DNA from: Hsuehochloa calcarea
Lineage: Eukaryota > Streptophyta > Magnoliopsida > Poales > Poaceae
Assembly (NCBI GenBank): GCA_036346395.1
Contig: CM070602.1
Span: 14,207,098-14,271,097 of the forward strand
Reading direction: 5' to 3'
DNA: 64,000 nucleotides
The position numbers and the translations under genes are program-made. Of this stretch, positions 1 through 10,695 are shown one piece after another. How positions within the stretch are numbered: position 1 is the first letter of the stretch; the number at the start of each line of letters is the position of its first letter. The notes under the pieces are model-generated. The model ran no database searches. It had not been told where the DNA came from and was given only the letters and a program-made list of their open reading frames with translations.

Positions 1-54
1 TATTTTTATATTTATGTTAGTGTGGTGGCATTCCAGGCTCAGGTTGGGCTGGGC
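1..54 (-). repeat. Broken terminus of a J-family LTR
   Basis: Bases about 17-54 match the reverse complement of the first ~45 bases of the solo LTR that begins at 21153: both hold the words GTGTGGTGGCATTC and AGGCTCAG, then TTGGGCTGGG. The match stops abruptly where element A's LTR begins, without a TG/CA end or a target duplication. This is a truncated LTR end joined to element A by deletion or recombination. The rest lies outside the window. Confidence 0.6.
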
Positions 55-643
55 CTCGCCTACAAATTATTTCTACAGACTTCAGAATCATCAAAAGAAG
101 ATGTTACATCACCTATTTAGGTCAAATTGAGCTTTGTAATCATATTCAACTTGGCCCATATGCTGGCGGCCCACCTAGGGGTGTGGTTACTGTTTACGTG
201 AACAGTAATCCATGGGTTTAGTCCCACCCCGGTTTTTCTTTTAGATTTGTGGCTTCCCCTTTCCTATATAAGGAGGTCGCACCACTCTAGTTTTCTCGGA
301 TTTCATTGAGTTAAGGTCTAGCCCTTGTGCAAACTATTGTTCTTCAGTTGTGTCGAACGACCACCTGTTAAGACATCCTTCGGAATCCCATCTTATGAAA
401 TTTCATAAATATTTGTAATACATCAGATATCTTGTTCTTGCGTGTTCTTCGGTTCCATGCAGGAATAGACTTTCGTGGTCAGGTTGATCGTGCTTCCAGC
501 AGGTCAATAACATCTCGGAGTTGGTTCAACGATTGCTAAGGCGCAAGAGTCGTCGTACGATTGTAGTCGTATCGCGAGAGTAGCCTCCACCAAAATCGAT
601 ATTTATCAAGCTCATCGAAAGATCGGACACCCCGTCTTCATCA
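55..643 (+). repeat. Element A 5' LTR (5'-truncated)
   Basis: Collinear with about 4665-5258 of the right LTR, with scattered substitutions and small indels. It ends in ...TCTTCATCA just before the primer site. The first ~510 bases of the full 1112-bp LTR are missing and replaced by the J-family fragment at 1-54. It keeps the TATA box at 265-271. Confidence 0.88.
265..271 (+). promoter_or_regulatory. TATA box of element A 5' LTR
   Basis: TATATAA in the context CCTATATAAGGAGGTCGCAC. The same word is kept at 4873-4879 in the right LTR. It lies about 375 bases before the LTR end, a usual distance for the start of R/U5. Confidence 0.65.
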
Positions 644-645
644 AG

Positions 646-657
646 TGGTATCAGAGC
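646..657 (+). other. Primer binding site, initiator tRNA-Met
   Basis: TGGTATCAGAGC matches the complement of the 3' end of plant initiator tRNA-Met, the usual minus-strand primer of many plant LTR retrotransposons. It lies 2 bases after the 5' LTR, as expected. Confidence 0.92.
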
Positions 658-2238
658 TACAGTTCATCGGTGAGAGTTTCCAATTTTCTAGTAGTAGATT
701 CGTTTTTCATACCTAGATTCTAGAAAATTGCCTAAAAAATTTCACATCTATCATCCTTACTGAGCCCTTTGAGCCATCGTAATTTTTTCTTTTCAGTTTG
801 CTTGTTGAATCTTTGGTTGTATTGTCGTGTCTAGTTGCTGATCTTTAGTTCTAGTTGTTGTCTAGTTGGTCATTGTCTAAATTGTTTCTCGTGTCTTCAT
901 TCGCGTCGCTTAATCGTTCGTTTTGGGTTTTTAGTTTTTGCATCTAAAACAGAAAATTCGTGGGTTAGAACTCCTCTAATCTGCACCAAAAACAGAAATA
1001 TCGTGTTGTTGTTAATCCAAAAAAAAGAGGACTATTGTGATCTTTTGAGAGAATTGGTGTTATTTGTGACTTGCGGCAAGCCCTAGGGTTGGCCAGATAG
1101 TAGAAGGAGAAAGAGGCAACCGCAAGAAAAAAAAGCCGCGGTAGAGAAAAAAATTATTTTATAAAAAAGAGAGAAAAAAAAAGAAGAGTGTCGACCTTTC
1201 CAAAAATTGAAAAGCACGTCAAATTTTCACCAAAACTAGTGAAAATTGGTGGTCCTTCTACATATAGCCACAAGCTTGCACAAACAAATTCAGAAAGTTT
1301 GGCCTATGGAATCAAAAGATATAGCAGTTTCAAGATTAAATCCGACTCGGTTTTCAGTCCGAGTACGATTCCGTTTCCGAGACACCTTCAGTAAAAGGGG
1401 CATAACTTTTGCATACGGTGTCCGTTTTGGACGTTCTTGTACTTGTTGGAAAGCTATTGACGAGGCGCATCTTTTTGACCTAAAACCTAATCACCCTCCA
1501 GGGACCCCAAAGTCGGCCATCTTCATCCCCAAATTTGCGTCGCAAGTTTTCAGTTTCTGTTTTTGCCATTTTTTTCAGTCTTCCCTTCGGAATTTGGGCT
1601 TCACCTCAACATCAAAGTTGTAGATCTCGTCGAAACCTTTTAAACGAGCATATATAATCCATAGAAAAAAAATTCTTGTACATCTTTTGAGACTAGCTGT
1701 TGTATACTGTTTAAACTAGAGGGTTGTTTACATTGCACGTTATTCTGATTTTGTGCTCTACATCATGTGAACAATTTTGTGCCCTTACCAATAAGTTTGG
1801 GTAGTTGGCTAGCGTCGCTCCTAGCACTTGGTGTGAGAATTTTCTTTGCTTACATCAAGTCACATTGATCTTTGCGTGTGCGTTCATACACTTCTCTTGG
1901 TAGGCTTTGATTGGCTAGCTCCTTCTAGGATAGGATCAGCAACATTGACTACTACTTTGAACATTTATTCAACTTGCATTTGCTGAATTGATTGTTGATA
2001 ATCCTTGCTACCATACTTGAGCCTTCCCAGCTACACCTCTTCTACATCGTATAGGCTGACCTTCACTTGGCAATCGCTCCATCCAATCTTCAGAGATACG
2101 TTGACACCGCTGGTTGCCGATCACCCCTGTTGCTTGGTAAGAACTGGTAAGAATTCGATAGAAGGCTTGAGTGTGAGCGACTTTTGAACCACCACATCCT
2201 AGTAGTTGCTAAGGACATATGCTTTCTTTCTACTAACC
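658..2238 (+). other. Long untranslated leader of element A
   Basis: About 1.6 kb without a convincing reading frame. The short open stretches at 835-1086 and 1188-1623 show no family motif. At 1399-1460 it holds a copy of the ATAACTTTTG...GTCCG...TTGTTGGAAAGCT motif also present twice in this element's LTR (4410-4640). Purine-rich, A-rich sequence occupies 1100-1190. Confidence 0.6.
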
Positions 2239-3408
2239 ATGACAGGTTCAAGATCACAAAGTCGGATGTTTCGTGAGATCAACAACACGATTGACTCATC
2301 TCCTGTGTCTGAGCTAGGTAAATTTAAGTATGCATTTTCATCATTTGCTGGTAATTTTGATCCTAGTGCCTATGTTGACTGGGAAATAGCATTAGACAAA
2401 GAATTGGAATATTATAATTGGTCTGATAGGCAAAAGATTAGAGCTACCACTAGCGTTTTTGTTGAGTATGCACTACTTTGGTGGAAGTATTTAAATAGAC
2501 ATGGAAAAGTACCTCAAACTTGGAATGCACTAAAGAAACTTTTGAGAGATGAATTCATTCCTAAATATCATGCTGATTATTTACTAACTAGATTACAACG
2601 TTTAAATCAAGGTAGTAGAACTGTAAGAGAATACTATCATGAATTGAAAAATCGTTTGTTGTGTTGTGGGTTAGAGGAACATGCTGAAGCTACATAAAAT
2701 AGATTCTTAAGTGGACTCAATCAAGAAAATCAAGACCTTCTTGTTCATAAAGAATATAATTCTCTCTCCCATTTATTTATTCTTGCTTGTAAGGTTGAAA
2801 GTCAGATTGAGGAGGAATTAAGAATACTTGGTGATAGAAATCATGAGAACAAGTCTGTGTTTGTGTCTTTTTCTATGACTAACAATTCGCAGGAAGTTGA
2901 GAACCACGCCGAAGAGGAGAATGAGCTGATTGAACCATCGACTCCATTGGTTGAGAAGGAAGATGAGGAGATGGATGCACCTACATCATTTGAGGAGAGC
3001 CAAAAAGGTAAAGATCATGGTGCTATCATCAAGCACGGTGAGTATGTTTATGAAGAACTACAACTGTCCACTGTTAATGCTTTGTTAGAGCAAAAATTAG
3101 TGGAAAACAATTCTGATATGCACATGTTTCACGTAGAGAATTTAGATGACATTGAATTTAGTGCACCTTGTGATAAACTTGTTGATTTACCTGTTGACTT
3201 GAGTGCACCATGTGATAATCTTGTTGATTTACCTGTTGACTTAAGTGCACCATGTGATAACATAATTGAATTGCCTACTGTTTTGAGCGATTCATGTGAT
3301 GAATCAATCACATATAATGATACTGTGGAATTGGTTAGATATAAAGAAGTTTTGACTATAATTTATCCTGCTGATTCTTTATGCTACATTATGTTGGACC
3401 ACCTATGA
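2239..3408 (+). pseudogene. Element A gag-like protein with one in-frame stop
   Basis: A structural (gag) protein of an LTR retrotransposon that would assemble RNA-containing particles. The frame from ATG 2239 gives the gypsy gag pattern: 'WEIALDKELEYYNW', then 'ALLWWKYLNR', then a stretch ending 'LKKLLRDEFIPKYH' and 'LTRLQRLNQGSRTVREYYHE'. A TAA at 2695-2697 interrupts the frame, which then continues unchanged to 3408 with 'NRFLSGLNQENQDL', so one base change separates it from an open frame of about 390 codons. The C-terminal part is acidic and holds a 14-residue tandem repeat (SAPCDNLVDLPVDL type, 42-bp period, about 3.5 copies at 3159-3300). No CCHC zinc knuckle is visible. The acidic tail in place of pol suggests a non-autonomous family. 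Confidence 0.8.
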
Positions 3409-4133
3409 AATTGTCACATGCTATGGAGAAAGTTTCTGAAATCGCATGTACAATCTCCTTGTCTAGTGCGTACACCCTGGATATAAGTTTAATTTGATTA
3501 GAGATTATGGTATAGACAATCAATTTCTTGTATATCGAATATGCATAACTTGTGATCACATAGATGAATTGAAGCTTACTGTTTTGAACAACGATTCTTG
3601 TGTGCCGAATCTTGTTCATTATGAGAGAAAAATAAACTTTAGTGATCATCCAATGCCTATGTGTTCATCTCTTATTGCACCATCTAGTATTGATAATTTG
3701 CATCATGATGTTGAAGTATGAAAGAACTTTCAAATCTTTTCACCTTTACTAGATGAATTTGCTAACGCTCAATTGAAATCTGATTATATGGATGGACTTT
3801 GTTTGATTCCAAAGGTTGTAGATTTGCTCATATGTGCTACCACTGCTAGTTTACAACTTCAAGTATTTCAATTGCATAAATGCTTCACTTAGATTTGCAA
3901 AACTAGTTGCAATAATTGCTGTGTGAGAAATTTTATTTTGCTCATTGACATATATGATTATTCTTGGGCTAATAATACAATGAGCTTTTATAAATGCTGT
4001 TGTTTTAAATTATTAATTGTGCAACAACGAAGAACCGTTAAAACAGATGACATATACATATACCATGCATACACCTTGGCTTCTTTGTTACCCTATTTTC
4101 AGCTTATCAAAAGCCTAGGACGGCTTTGTTTTC
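3409..4133 (+). other. Degraded 3' part of element A internal region
   Basis: Continues the acidic-tail style of coding in another frame (3494-3721, containing 'CDHIDELKLTVLNNDSC') after a stop at 3406-3408, which implies a frameshift. Further out-of-frame remnants run to about 3890. No enzyme motif is seen. Confidence 0.45.
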
Positions 4134-4146
4134 AAGAAGGGGAGGA
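4134..4146 (+). other. Polypurine tract of element A
   Basis: AAGAAGGGGAGGA directly precedes the TG that opens the right LTR. This is the expected plus-strand primer site. Confidence 0.8.
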
Positions 4147-5258
4147 TGATGAGAACATGACTCCTATGGTTACAACCATATTTGCTATGCTTGTTGTTTC
4201 GGTTACAAGAGCTCGTACGCATCACTTAGATTATCAGGTTAGCTCATTTTTAAGAGTACCTTTATATTACATGAACTATATGATATTGCCTAATAAATGT
4301 GATGTTATTTTCAGGAATAAAAAACAGAGAGTGGTTGATTTGCAAGAGTTCGAGCTGTACCTATTTTGGAATCCAATTCGGCCTCCAGAAACAGCACCGA
4401 CTTCAAACGTGCATAACTTTCACAAACGGAGTCCGTTGTAGGTCCACCAGTACTTGATGGAAATATTATCTCGTCATCTTTCCAACGGATCTAGCCCCAC
4501 CTTCAAATTCCTTTTGTGCAAGTCGGAATTGCTGAAACAATCCACCACGATGACAACCCAACAGGCTCATAGTAAAAAGGTCATAACTTTTGTAAACGGA
4601 GTCCGATTCGGGTGTTCTTGGGCTTGTTGGAAAGCTTATTCCGAGAGCTTTCAAATGGATCCAACCTCACCTTCAAATTATTTCTATAGACTTCAAAATA
4701 GTCAAAAGAAGATGTTACATTACCTATTTGGGCCAAATTGGGCTTTGTAATCATACTCAACTTGGTCCATATGCTGGTGGCCCACCTAGGGGTGTGGTTA
4801 CTGTTCATGTGAATATTAATCCATGGGTTTAGTCCCACCCTTTTTCTTTTAGATTTATGGCTTCTCCTTCCCTATATAAGGAGGTCGCACCCCTATAGTT
4901 TTCTCGGATTTTGTTGAGTTAAGGTTTAGCCCTTGTGCAAACTATTGTTCTTCAGTTGTGTCAAATGACCACCTGTTAAGACATCCTTCGGAATCCCATC
5001 TTATGAAATTTCATAAATATTTGCAATACATCAGATTGCGTTTTATCTTGTTCTTGCGTGTTCTTCGGTTGCATGCAGGAATAGACCTTCGTTGTCAGGT
5101 TGATCGTGCTTCCAGCAGTCAATAACATCTCGGAGTTGGTTCAACGATTGCTAAGGCGCAAGCGTCGTCGTACGGTTGTAGTCGGATCACAAGAGTCGCC
5201 TCCACTAAAATCGATATTTACCAATCTCATCGAAAGATCGGGCACCCCGTCTTCATCA
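4147..5258 (+). repeat. Element A 3' LTR (1112 bp)
   Basis: Begins TGATGAGAACATG after the purine tract and ends TCTTCATCA, so it has TG...CA termini. A TATA box lies at 4873-4879. The first half contains two diverged copies (about 4412 and 4578) of the ATAACTTT...GGAGTCCG motif, spaced about 166 bases. It matches 55-643 over its last ~590 bases. Confidence 0.85.
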
Positions 5259-6336
5259 CATTCCTTTTACTACTTGCTTATTATATACTTATGCTAATCA
5301 TTTCCATTACTACTCATGCACAGACCAAGTCACCAGACTTAGTCCTTGCTAAACGTGCCTCCTCTTTATATACAGTCATTAATTGCAGCTGATTCAGGTT
5401 CACCAAAAAAGGTTAGCCACAGATATTATCAATATATCACCATAGTGGTACTCTCAGTATGCTCGTTTGCTAATACATCTCTTTACCTATTTCATCCGCA
5501 ATGGAAAAAAAAACCATCAGCCATGAAAAAATATAAAAAAGGATGGCCCAGCTGAAAAAAGACTGGCAAGGTATACTGCCAACCTGTTTGCTATGACCTA
5601 TGAGATGAAAACCCACCATACAACATATATACAGTTCCCTTTGCAAAGTACCAAACACAAAGATAACCACATTTTGCTATCCATGTTTCAGGGATGCACC
5701 ATAAAACAATGGAGGTATCCTGCGACTTTTGAAATTGTGAAGCCATACTGCTTTGAGGTCAATACAGCAGTGCAACAAACATGATGATGGCCCATTTTGC
5801 GTATGTACCATAATACATTTTGTTATATACATACCCTCGACATCTGTACCGTAGCCTTACATACTACGTCTATTATGCATAATTCCTGTTATGTTTGGAC
5901 CGAAGCAGTTTCCACATCGCTAGATATATTAGAAATTAAGAACTGAAACCTACAGGTCTTATATGTTTACCTTAGAAAATATGTTGCCACTTATAGATTT
6001 TCTGTCATGTAGATCATATTGTTTCTATCCTTGTTTCACCGTTACCATTATCCTATACATAAATGAATAGTAACCTGCTATCTCATCAGTACATGTCGCT
6101 AACTTTATAACATCTACTGCCGTTTTTTAATTTTACCAAATAATATGCATCTGCTTCTACAGACATACCCACAAACATTAGCTATGTTGGAATGCATTTC
6201 AATTCTTCTAACAATCCATCGCAACTTTTCGACAACAATGCCTAACGGTATAACTTATACGGTACTTGACTCTGTCGCCGCTAAAAGTTTATGTCATGTT
6301 CCTATTCATTGTACACAAAATTTAATTTCATGTCGG
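5259..6336. other. Unassigned stretch between elements A and B
   Basis: AT-rich sequence with no recognised gene. Two short pieces look exon-like by their borders (AG before about 5390 with GTTAG after 5411; TTTCAG before 5693), with the open reading 'GCTIKQWRYPATFEIVKPYC' at the second. This could be a gene fragment carried by a transposon. I cannot name it. Confidence 0.3.
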
Positions 6337-6596
6337 TGTATTAGAACCGATCTTACGTAAAGATTATTTGATTCGGGGGGTCTTCTAGAGATGAAATCAC
6401 GTAGAGTGGTTGACACGGGATGTTTAGACAGGTTCAGGCCTTCTCCGGGGAGAATAACAACCCTACTCCTGTGTGTGTATGGTATTGTCTGTATTCTCGA
6501 TGATCAAGCAAGAAACTAAGACTATTACAGAGAACAGTACTTGTGTTTCTCCTTGACTCGCTCTGTTTTGCCTCCCTTTCACCCTCTGATTGATGT

Positions 6597-6605
6597 CTTT
6601 ATATA
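6597..6605 (-). promoter_or_regulatory. TATA box of element B 3' LTR
   Basis: Minus strand CTATATAAAG in the context GACTATATAAAGACATC. The right LTR has the same box at about 19245-19253. U3 with the hairpin array lies upstream of it on the minus strand. Confidence 0.6.
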
Positions 6606-6848
6606 GTCGTGAAGAAGTAGCCGTTTTGTCCTGCGGAAGAGGCGCCTAATTAAGCCAGTAATGGGCGCATGATGGCAGTAATTACCGGCGCATTGGCTTC
6701 TTCACGCCGTCTGGCAGTTATCTTTCAGAGGTAATGGGGTATTTAAGCACTATTACTACGCGGAATAATAGTGCGTGTGGACCGTTCAGATTCCTTAATC
6801 AATTGGACCCACTCGCTTGTAGGTTTGATTATAAGGTGGTCGTGGTTT

Positions 6849-7048
6849 ATTTGGTCGTAGTAGGACTTACGACTGGGTATAAGTCGTAGTAGAGCTTACG
6901 ACTGGGCAATAGTCGTAGAAGGACTTACGACTGGGTAATGGTCGTAGAAAGACTTACGACCAGGTAGTGATCGTAGAAGGACTTACGACCATGACATAGT
7001 CGTAGTAAGACTTACGACTATGGGGGTGATTGTAGAAGATCTTACAAT
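6849..7048. repeat. Hairpin array in element B 3' LTR (7 units)
   Basis: Seven units, each about 22 bases and spaced about 30-36 bases, of the form GTCGTA-N8-TACGAC. Arms stay complementary when they change: AGTCGTA/TACGACT, GGTCGTA/TACGACC and, in the last unit, GATTGTA/TACAATC. They lie upstream of the LTR TATA box. They could be palindromic protein-binding sites or RNA hairpins near the transcript 3' end. Confidence 0.88.
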
Positions 7049-7169
7049 CACTTGGTAGGTCTCCCCCTTATAAATATAAGGGGTACTTCTGGGGACTATG
7101 TGACATCATATTTACCCATAATAAGAATTATAGATAAAAGATAAAATGAGGATTATTAGATCCTCGTCA

Positions 7170-7189
7170 TCTAGCCCCCCAGCTTCAAG
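7170..7189 (-). other. Polypurine tract of element B
   Basis: On the minus strand CTTGAAGCTGGGGGGCTAGA directly precedes the 3' LTR. The matching position in element H (61000-61010) reads CGGGGGCTAGC. This fixes the orientation of B as minus. Confidence 0.75.
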
Positions 7190-7381
7190 TGAAAGTAACT
7201 TACTTGGTGAAGGATTTGCAAATGGACTTACGACTATGAAAATGTCGTAGAATAATGGTCGAAGGAAAAACTCTTCGACATTTGAGTGCTACTTTGACCA
7301 GGAATTTGCTTGGTCAAGAAGGTTGCTTCGACTATCAAAAGTCATAAAAACCCTACATTTGTGAAGTGGTCGTAGTAGGAC

Positions 7382-7860
7382 GATCGGAGAAAAACCCTTC
7401 CGATTGATACTTCCTTCGACCAGAAAGACTTGGTCAAGAAAGTAATTTCGCTTGGAGGTGACAAAACGAACTTAATTTTCCCGAGCAGGACCGTGCAGGA
7501 ATTGCAAGCGACTCCCGGATCTGTTGATGAGGCGGTTCCGGCGGTTGCAATCGTGAAGATTGCTTACGACTATCAAAAATCGTAAAAACCCTCGACCGTG
7601 AAGTGGTGGTGCGTAGTAGAGATCGGAGAAAAAACCCTTCCGATTGATACTTCTTTCGACCAGAAAGACTTGGTCAAGAAAGTAATTTCGCTTGGAGGTG
7701 ACGAAGCGTACCTAATTTTCTCGAACGGACCATCTGGGGAATTGCAACCGACTCTCACAGACTTGTCCTATGAGGCGGTTCCCGAAGCGGTGCAACCAAC
7801 TCCCACAGACCTATAGGCGAGGCGGTTTCGAGCGGTGACAATCGTGCGGTTATAAAAACT
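7382..7860. repeat. Diverged tandem duplication, 239-bp period
   Basis: The stretch from GATCGGAGAAAAACCCTTCC at 7382 recurs at 7621, and similarity continues for over 150 bases in each copy ('GACCAGAAAGACTTGGTCAA', 'GCTTGGAGGTGAC', 'GAGGCGGTTCC'). It lies just upstream of the TATA box of the plus-strand gene, so it may be its upstream region. The short open frame 7598-7816 falls in it and has no known motif. Confidence 0.75.
7851..7857 (+). promoter_or_regulatory. TATA box of the opposite-strand gene in element B
   Basis: TATAAAA in GGTTATAAAAACTCACGGG, on the plus strand and 143 bases before the candidate ATG at 7994. Element H has the same word at 61217-61223 in the same place relative to its opposite-strand gene. 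The gene therefore appears to have its own promoter separate from the LTR. Confidence 0.55.
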
Positions 7861-8934
7861 CACGGGAGTTAAACTTGGATTTTACCTTTTCCTCAAATCG
7901 CTCTGCTTTGTTCTTGAGCTCTTGCTTTCTCCGTCTTCGACTAGGTTTCATCTTCTCCGCCAACCCAATCAAAAACTTCTTGTTTACGGCGAAATGGCCA
8001 AGAGAGTTTCGAATGGGAAGAATCGGAGATGGATGCGGCCAAGATCAAAATCTTGGTCGGCGCAGAAAGATTCGAGAGAAGGCTCGGTGAAGTGGATTCG
8101 GCTATTAGGCGACCTTGGCCGTCGGGGAAAATGGGCAAATCCCGTCTTCCAAGCGTATTGTGAGTCGGCCTCCATGCTGCTCACCCCTTTCTTCTGATGG
8201 TACTCGAGCACTTTGGGGTGGAATTGGTGAACTTAGGTCCTAATTCCATTACCATGTTGAGTGTCTTCGTGTACCTGTGCGAGGCGTACCTGGGGATTCC
8301 GGCGGACCTCGAGCTATTCCAATATTATTATGGGATGGCTCGACAAACCGGAATCGCCGGAAGCTGCGGTCTGAAGCTCCACGACTCGAAGTCGAAGGAG
8401 TATATTGAGTTTTACCGGTCTTCATGGCGGGGTGGAGAAAGAGGTGGTTTCTTTGGAAAGTCACCTCTGAAGACAGCCTCTCTTTCGCGGGGAAGGCTGC
8501 CGAGAAGAAATCTTCATGGGATTCGACTCCTGAAGATATCAGCCGGATTGCCCCCTATATTCAAGCCATCAAGGACTTGAAAGAAGAAGGGCTGACCGGA
8601 TGGCATGTGGTGAAAGATTTCATCACCGCCGAATTAGTCCTCTGAAGAAGCGAGCATCTCCTATGTGGAGATACTCGGGAGAGAGACAACCGAGAGACTA
8701 CGACGAGGGTAAGTGAACCTCCGACTTAGCCTTGGTTTAGTCTTTCTTAACATTGTCTAAAATTTTTATCTGTTTACGGATCTTTCCGCAGTGAGAGTTG
8801 ACTCTAGAGTCGGACTCATCTGTGAAAATCTCCGCCACTCAGAGTGGCGGTTCCTCAAATCATTGCGGCTTTGTCATGCGATGAAAAGATAGGCGCCTAA
8901 AGGTAATCAAAAGTTGATTCTTTCTTTAGGACTT

Positions 8935-9045
8935 TATAGTCGTAGAAGATACTTACGACTAATGGTGATCGTAGAAAGTCTTGCGATCAAGAAAGTGTCG
9001 TAGAAAAACTTACGACTTGGCACGGTCGTAGAAAAACTTACATTT
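8935..9045. repeat. Hairpin units inside element B
   Basis: About three further GTCGTA-type hairpins (near 8938, 8968 and 8996). One has changed but still paired arms, GATCG...CGATC. They sit in what looks like an intron of the plus-strand gene. Confidence 0.65.
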
Positions 9046-10559
9046 GGTTAGTGACTCTTCTTTTTACATTTTGCGTTCTGAAAAGTAGGCATGGAAAATC
9101 GTCGGAGACGACGAGGAAGTCGTCTTGATGACTATTGGCGCGAGGTTGTCGAAGACGAGGCTCGGCTCCTCCATCTAAGAGGCGTCGACTTGCAAGATCT
9201 GCCGACAAGGGAGGAGCAAGCTCGAGCTCGGTCTTTCGACCGGACCCTCTACAAAGCTGCGGCGTAGTAGCCATATCTGAAGCCGAAATTGCGGCTATCG
9301 AGCCGAGGAGGTTGAAGCGGTGAATCTCTTAAGCGCAAACCTCGCAAGGCTAAGGTACCCTTCTATTATGACAAGGAATCTTTCGCGATTCTTGCCACTC
9401 CTAGTTTTGTTAAGCAAGCTGGAAAGGAGATCTGGAAAGATTTTATGTCTTTTATGAAGGGCGATCTTTGCTCGGCACAACTGCGATCGAGGTAGTCTTT
9501 GCTCTTGGAATAGTCGAGGCCGATCTCGGCCATCCAGAGAACGAGAGACGAGCCACGGTTCTGTTCAAACTCTGACGAGGCGTGGTCGTAGTGAGCCAGT
9601 GTTGAACTTCGACCGGGCGTGGTCGTGGAGAAGAAGAGGTCCTCCGTTGGGAGGATTGCTCCTAAATTCTGGTTAAGACCGAGTGCGGAGTATGTGAAAT
9701 GTACTAAAGTGTAAGAACAACATTTACCTTTTCCTTTTCACAACTTTGATTTGCTTCTCTTTATTTTAGTCAGACTCCTTGACCCAGGGGATGCTTAGTT
9801 GAGAAGCCCATTATTACTTCTTGATTCTTGAAGAGGTAACAATGGAAGTGGTTGAAGGAGCTTCCTTGACCAGTGGCTCAAGTGGTTTCTCCAAGCTGCG
9901 TGGTCGTAGCTACAACTCTTGAAGTCATAGCTACGACTCTTGAGAGGCATTGCGACTCTGAAGTCGTAGAGACCACGAGGCATTGCAAGAGCCCGGTCAA
10001 GGTGATGATGACTCTGCACCCGTCTGGGAAAGGAAGTCGTGGCGGACATTCCTTCCGGTGTCCAAAGAAAATGCGACCACGAAATCGGAGGATGAAGAAC
10101 CTTTCAACCATGTGCTTGATTTCTTTGGACTGCTTCCGTCATAAGGTCTGCTTCTTACGGATCTCGCGACCAGTCCCCATCCCAAGGATATTCCAAATAG
10201 AGGAAATACCTTCGACAATGGCGCCTTGAGGAGGTGTGGTGGGATAAAGTCGCGAGGATAGACAAGGCTGCGAACCGGAGTTTGTGTATTCGACCTTTGC
10301 TAGGTCGACTATGAATGTAAGTATTTTTAGAATACTTATATATGTGGCTTTCCTTTTCTTCTCACTGGTTTTCTTTTTGCGAAAGCTCTGGAGCAAATTG
10401 TTGTTGTCGGTGAGTATCATCGACAACTTTTAGAGCTGCGACAAGAGAAAGAAGAACTCTGCATCTGAGCGGAGAGATGGTAAGTTCTTGTTATTCATAG
10501 TCGTTTTGATTTGACTACTCGTATAGTGTTTCACGAGAATAGTCATGGAAAAAACTCAT

Positions 10560-10695
10560 GACAAAGTACTGGTCGTAAAGAGCTTACGACTACTTACGAC
10601 CAGGTGGTGGTCGTAGAAAGACTTACGACCATGACATAGTCGTAGAAAAACTTACGACTAGGTCGGTGGTTGTAGAAGGACTTGCAACCAATCGG
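10560..10695. repeat. Second internal hairpin cluster in element B
   Basis: Four units of the LTR hairpin type: GTCGTA/TACGAC near 10570, GGTCGTA/TACGACC near 10608, AGTCGTA/TACGACT near 10639, and the altered but paired GGTTG/CAACC near 10670. It falls between candidate exons of the plus-strand gene. Confidence 0.7.

Larger units (their letters stand above)
55..5258 (+). mobile_element. Element A: gag-only (non-autonomous) LTR retrotransposon
   Basis: Two direct repeats (55-643 and 4147-5258) flank about 3.5 kb. The left repeat is followed by an initiator-Met primer site and the right one is preceded by a purine tract, so the element reads on the plus strand. The only protein signal is a Ty3/gypsy-like gag followed by an acidic tail. 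No protease, reverse transcriptase, RNase H or integrase motif is visible between gag and the right LTR, so the element must have been moved by enzymes supplied in trans. The left LTR lacks its first ~510 bases, and no target duplication can be checked. Bases CATTC follow the right LTR. Confidence 0.85.
6337..7169 (-). repeat. Element B 3' LTR (833 bp)
   Basis: On the minus strand it reads TGACGAGGATC...GGTTCTAATACA. It matches 18989-19813 almost throughout, differing by few substitutions and short indels near homopolymers (for example GATTCGGGGGG against GATTGGGGG). It carries seven hairpin units in U3 and a TATA box. Confidence 0.92.

Noticed and set aside
835..1623. Short frames in the leader of element A
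   Set aside because: They lie before gag in a long LTR-retrotransposon leader and show no conserved motif.
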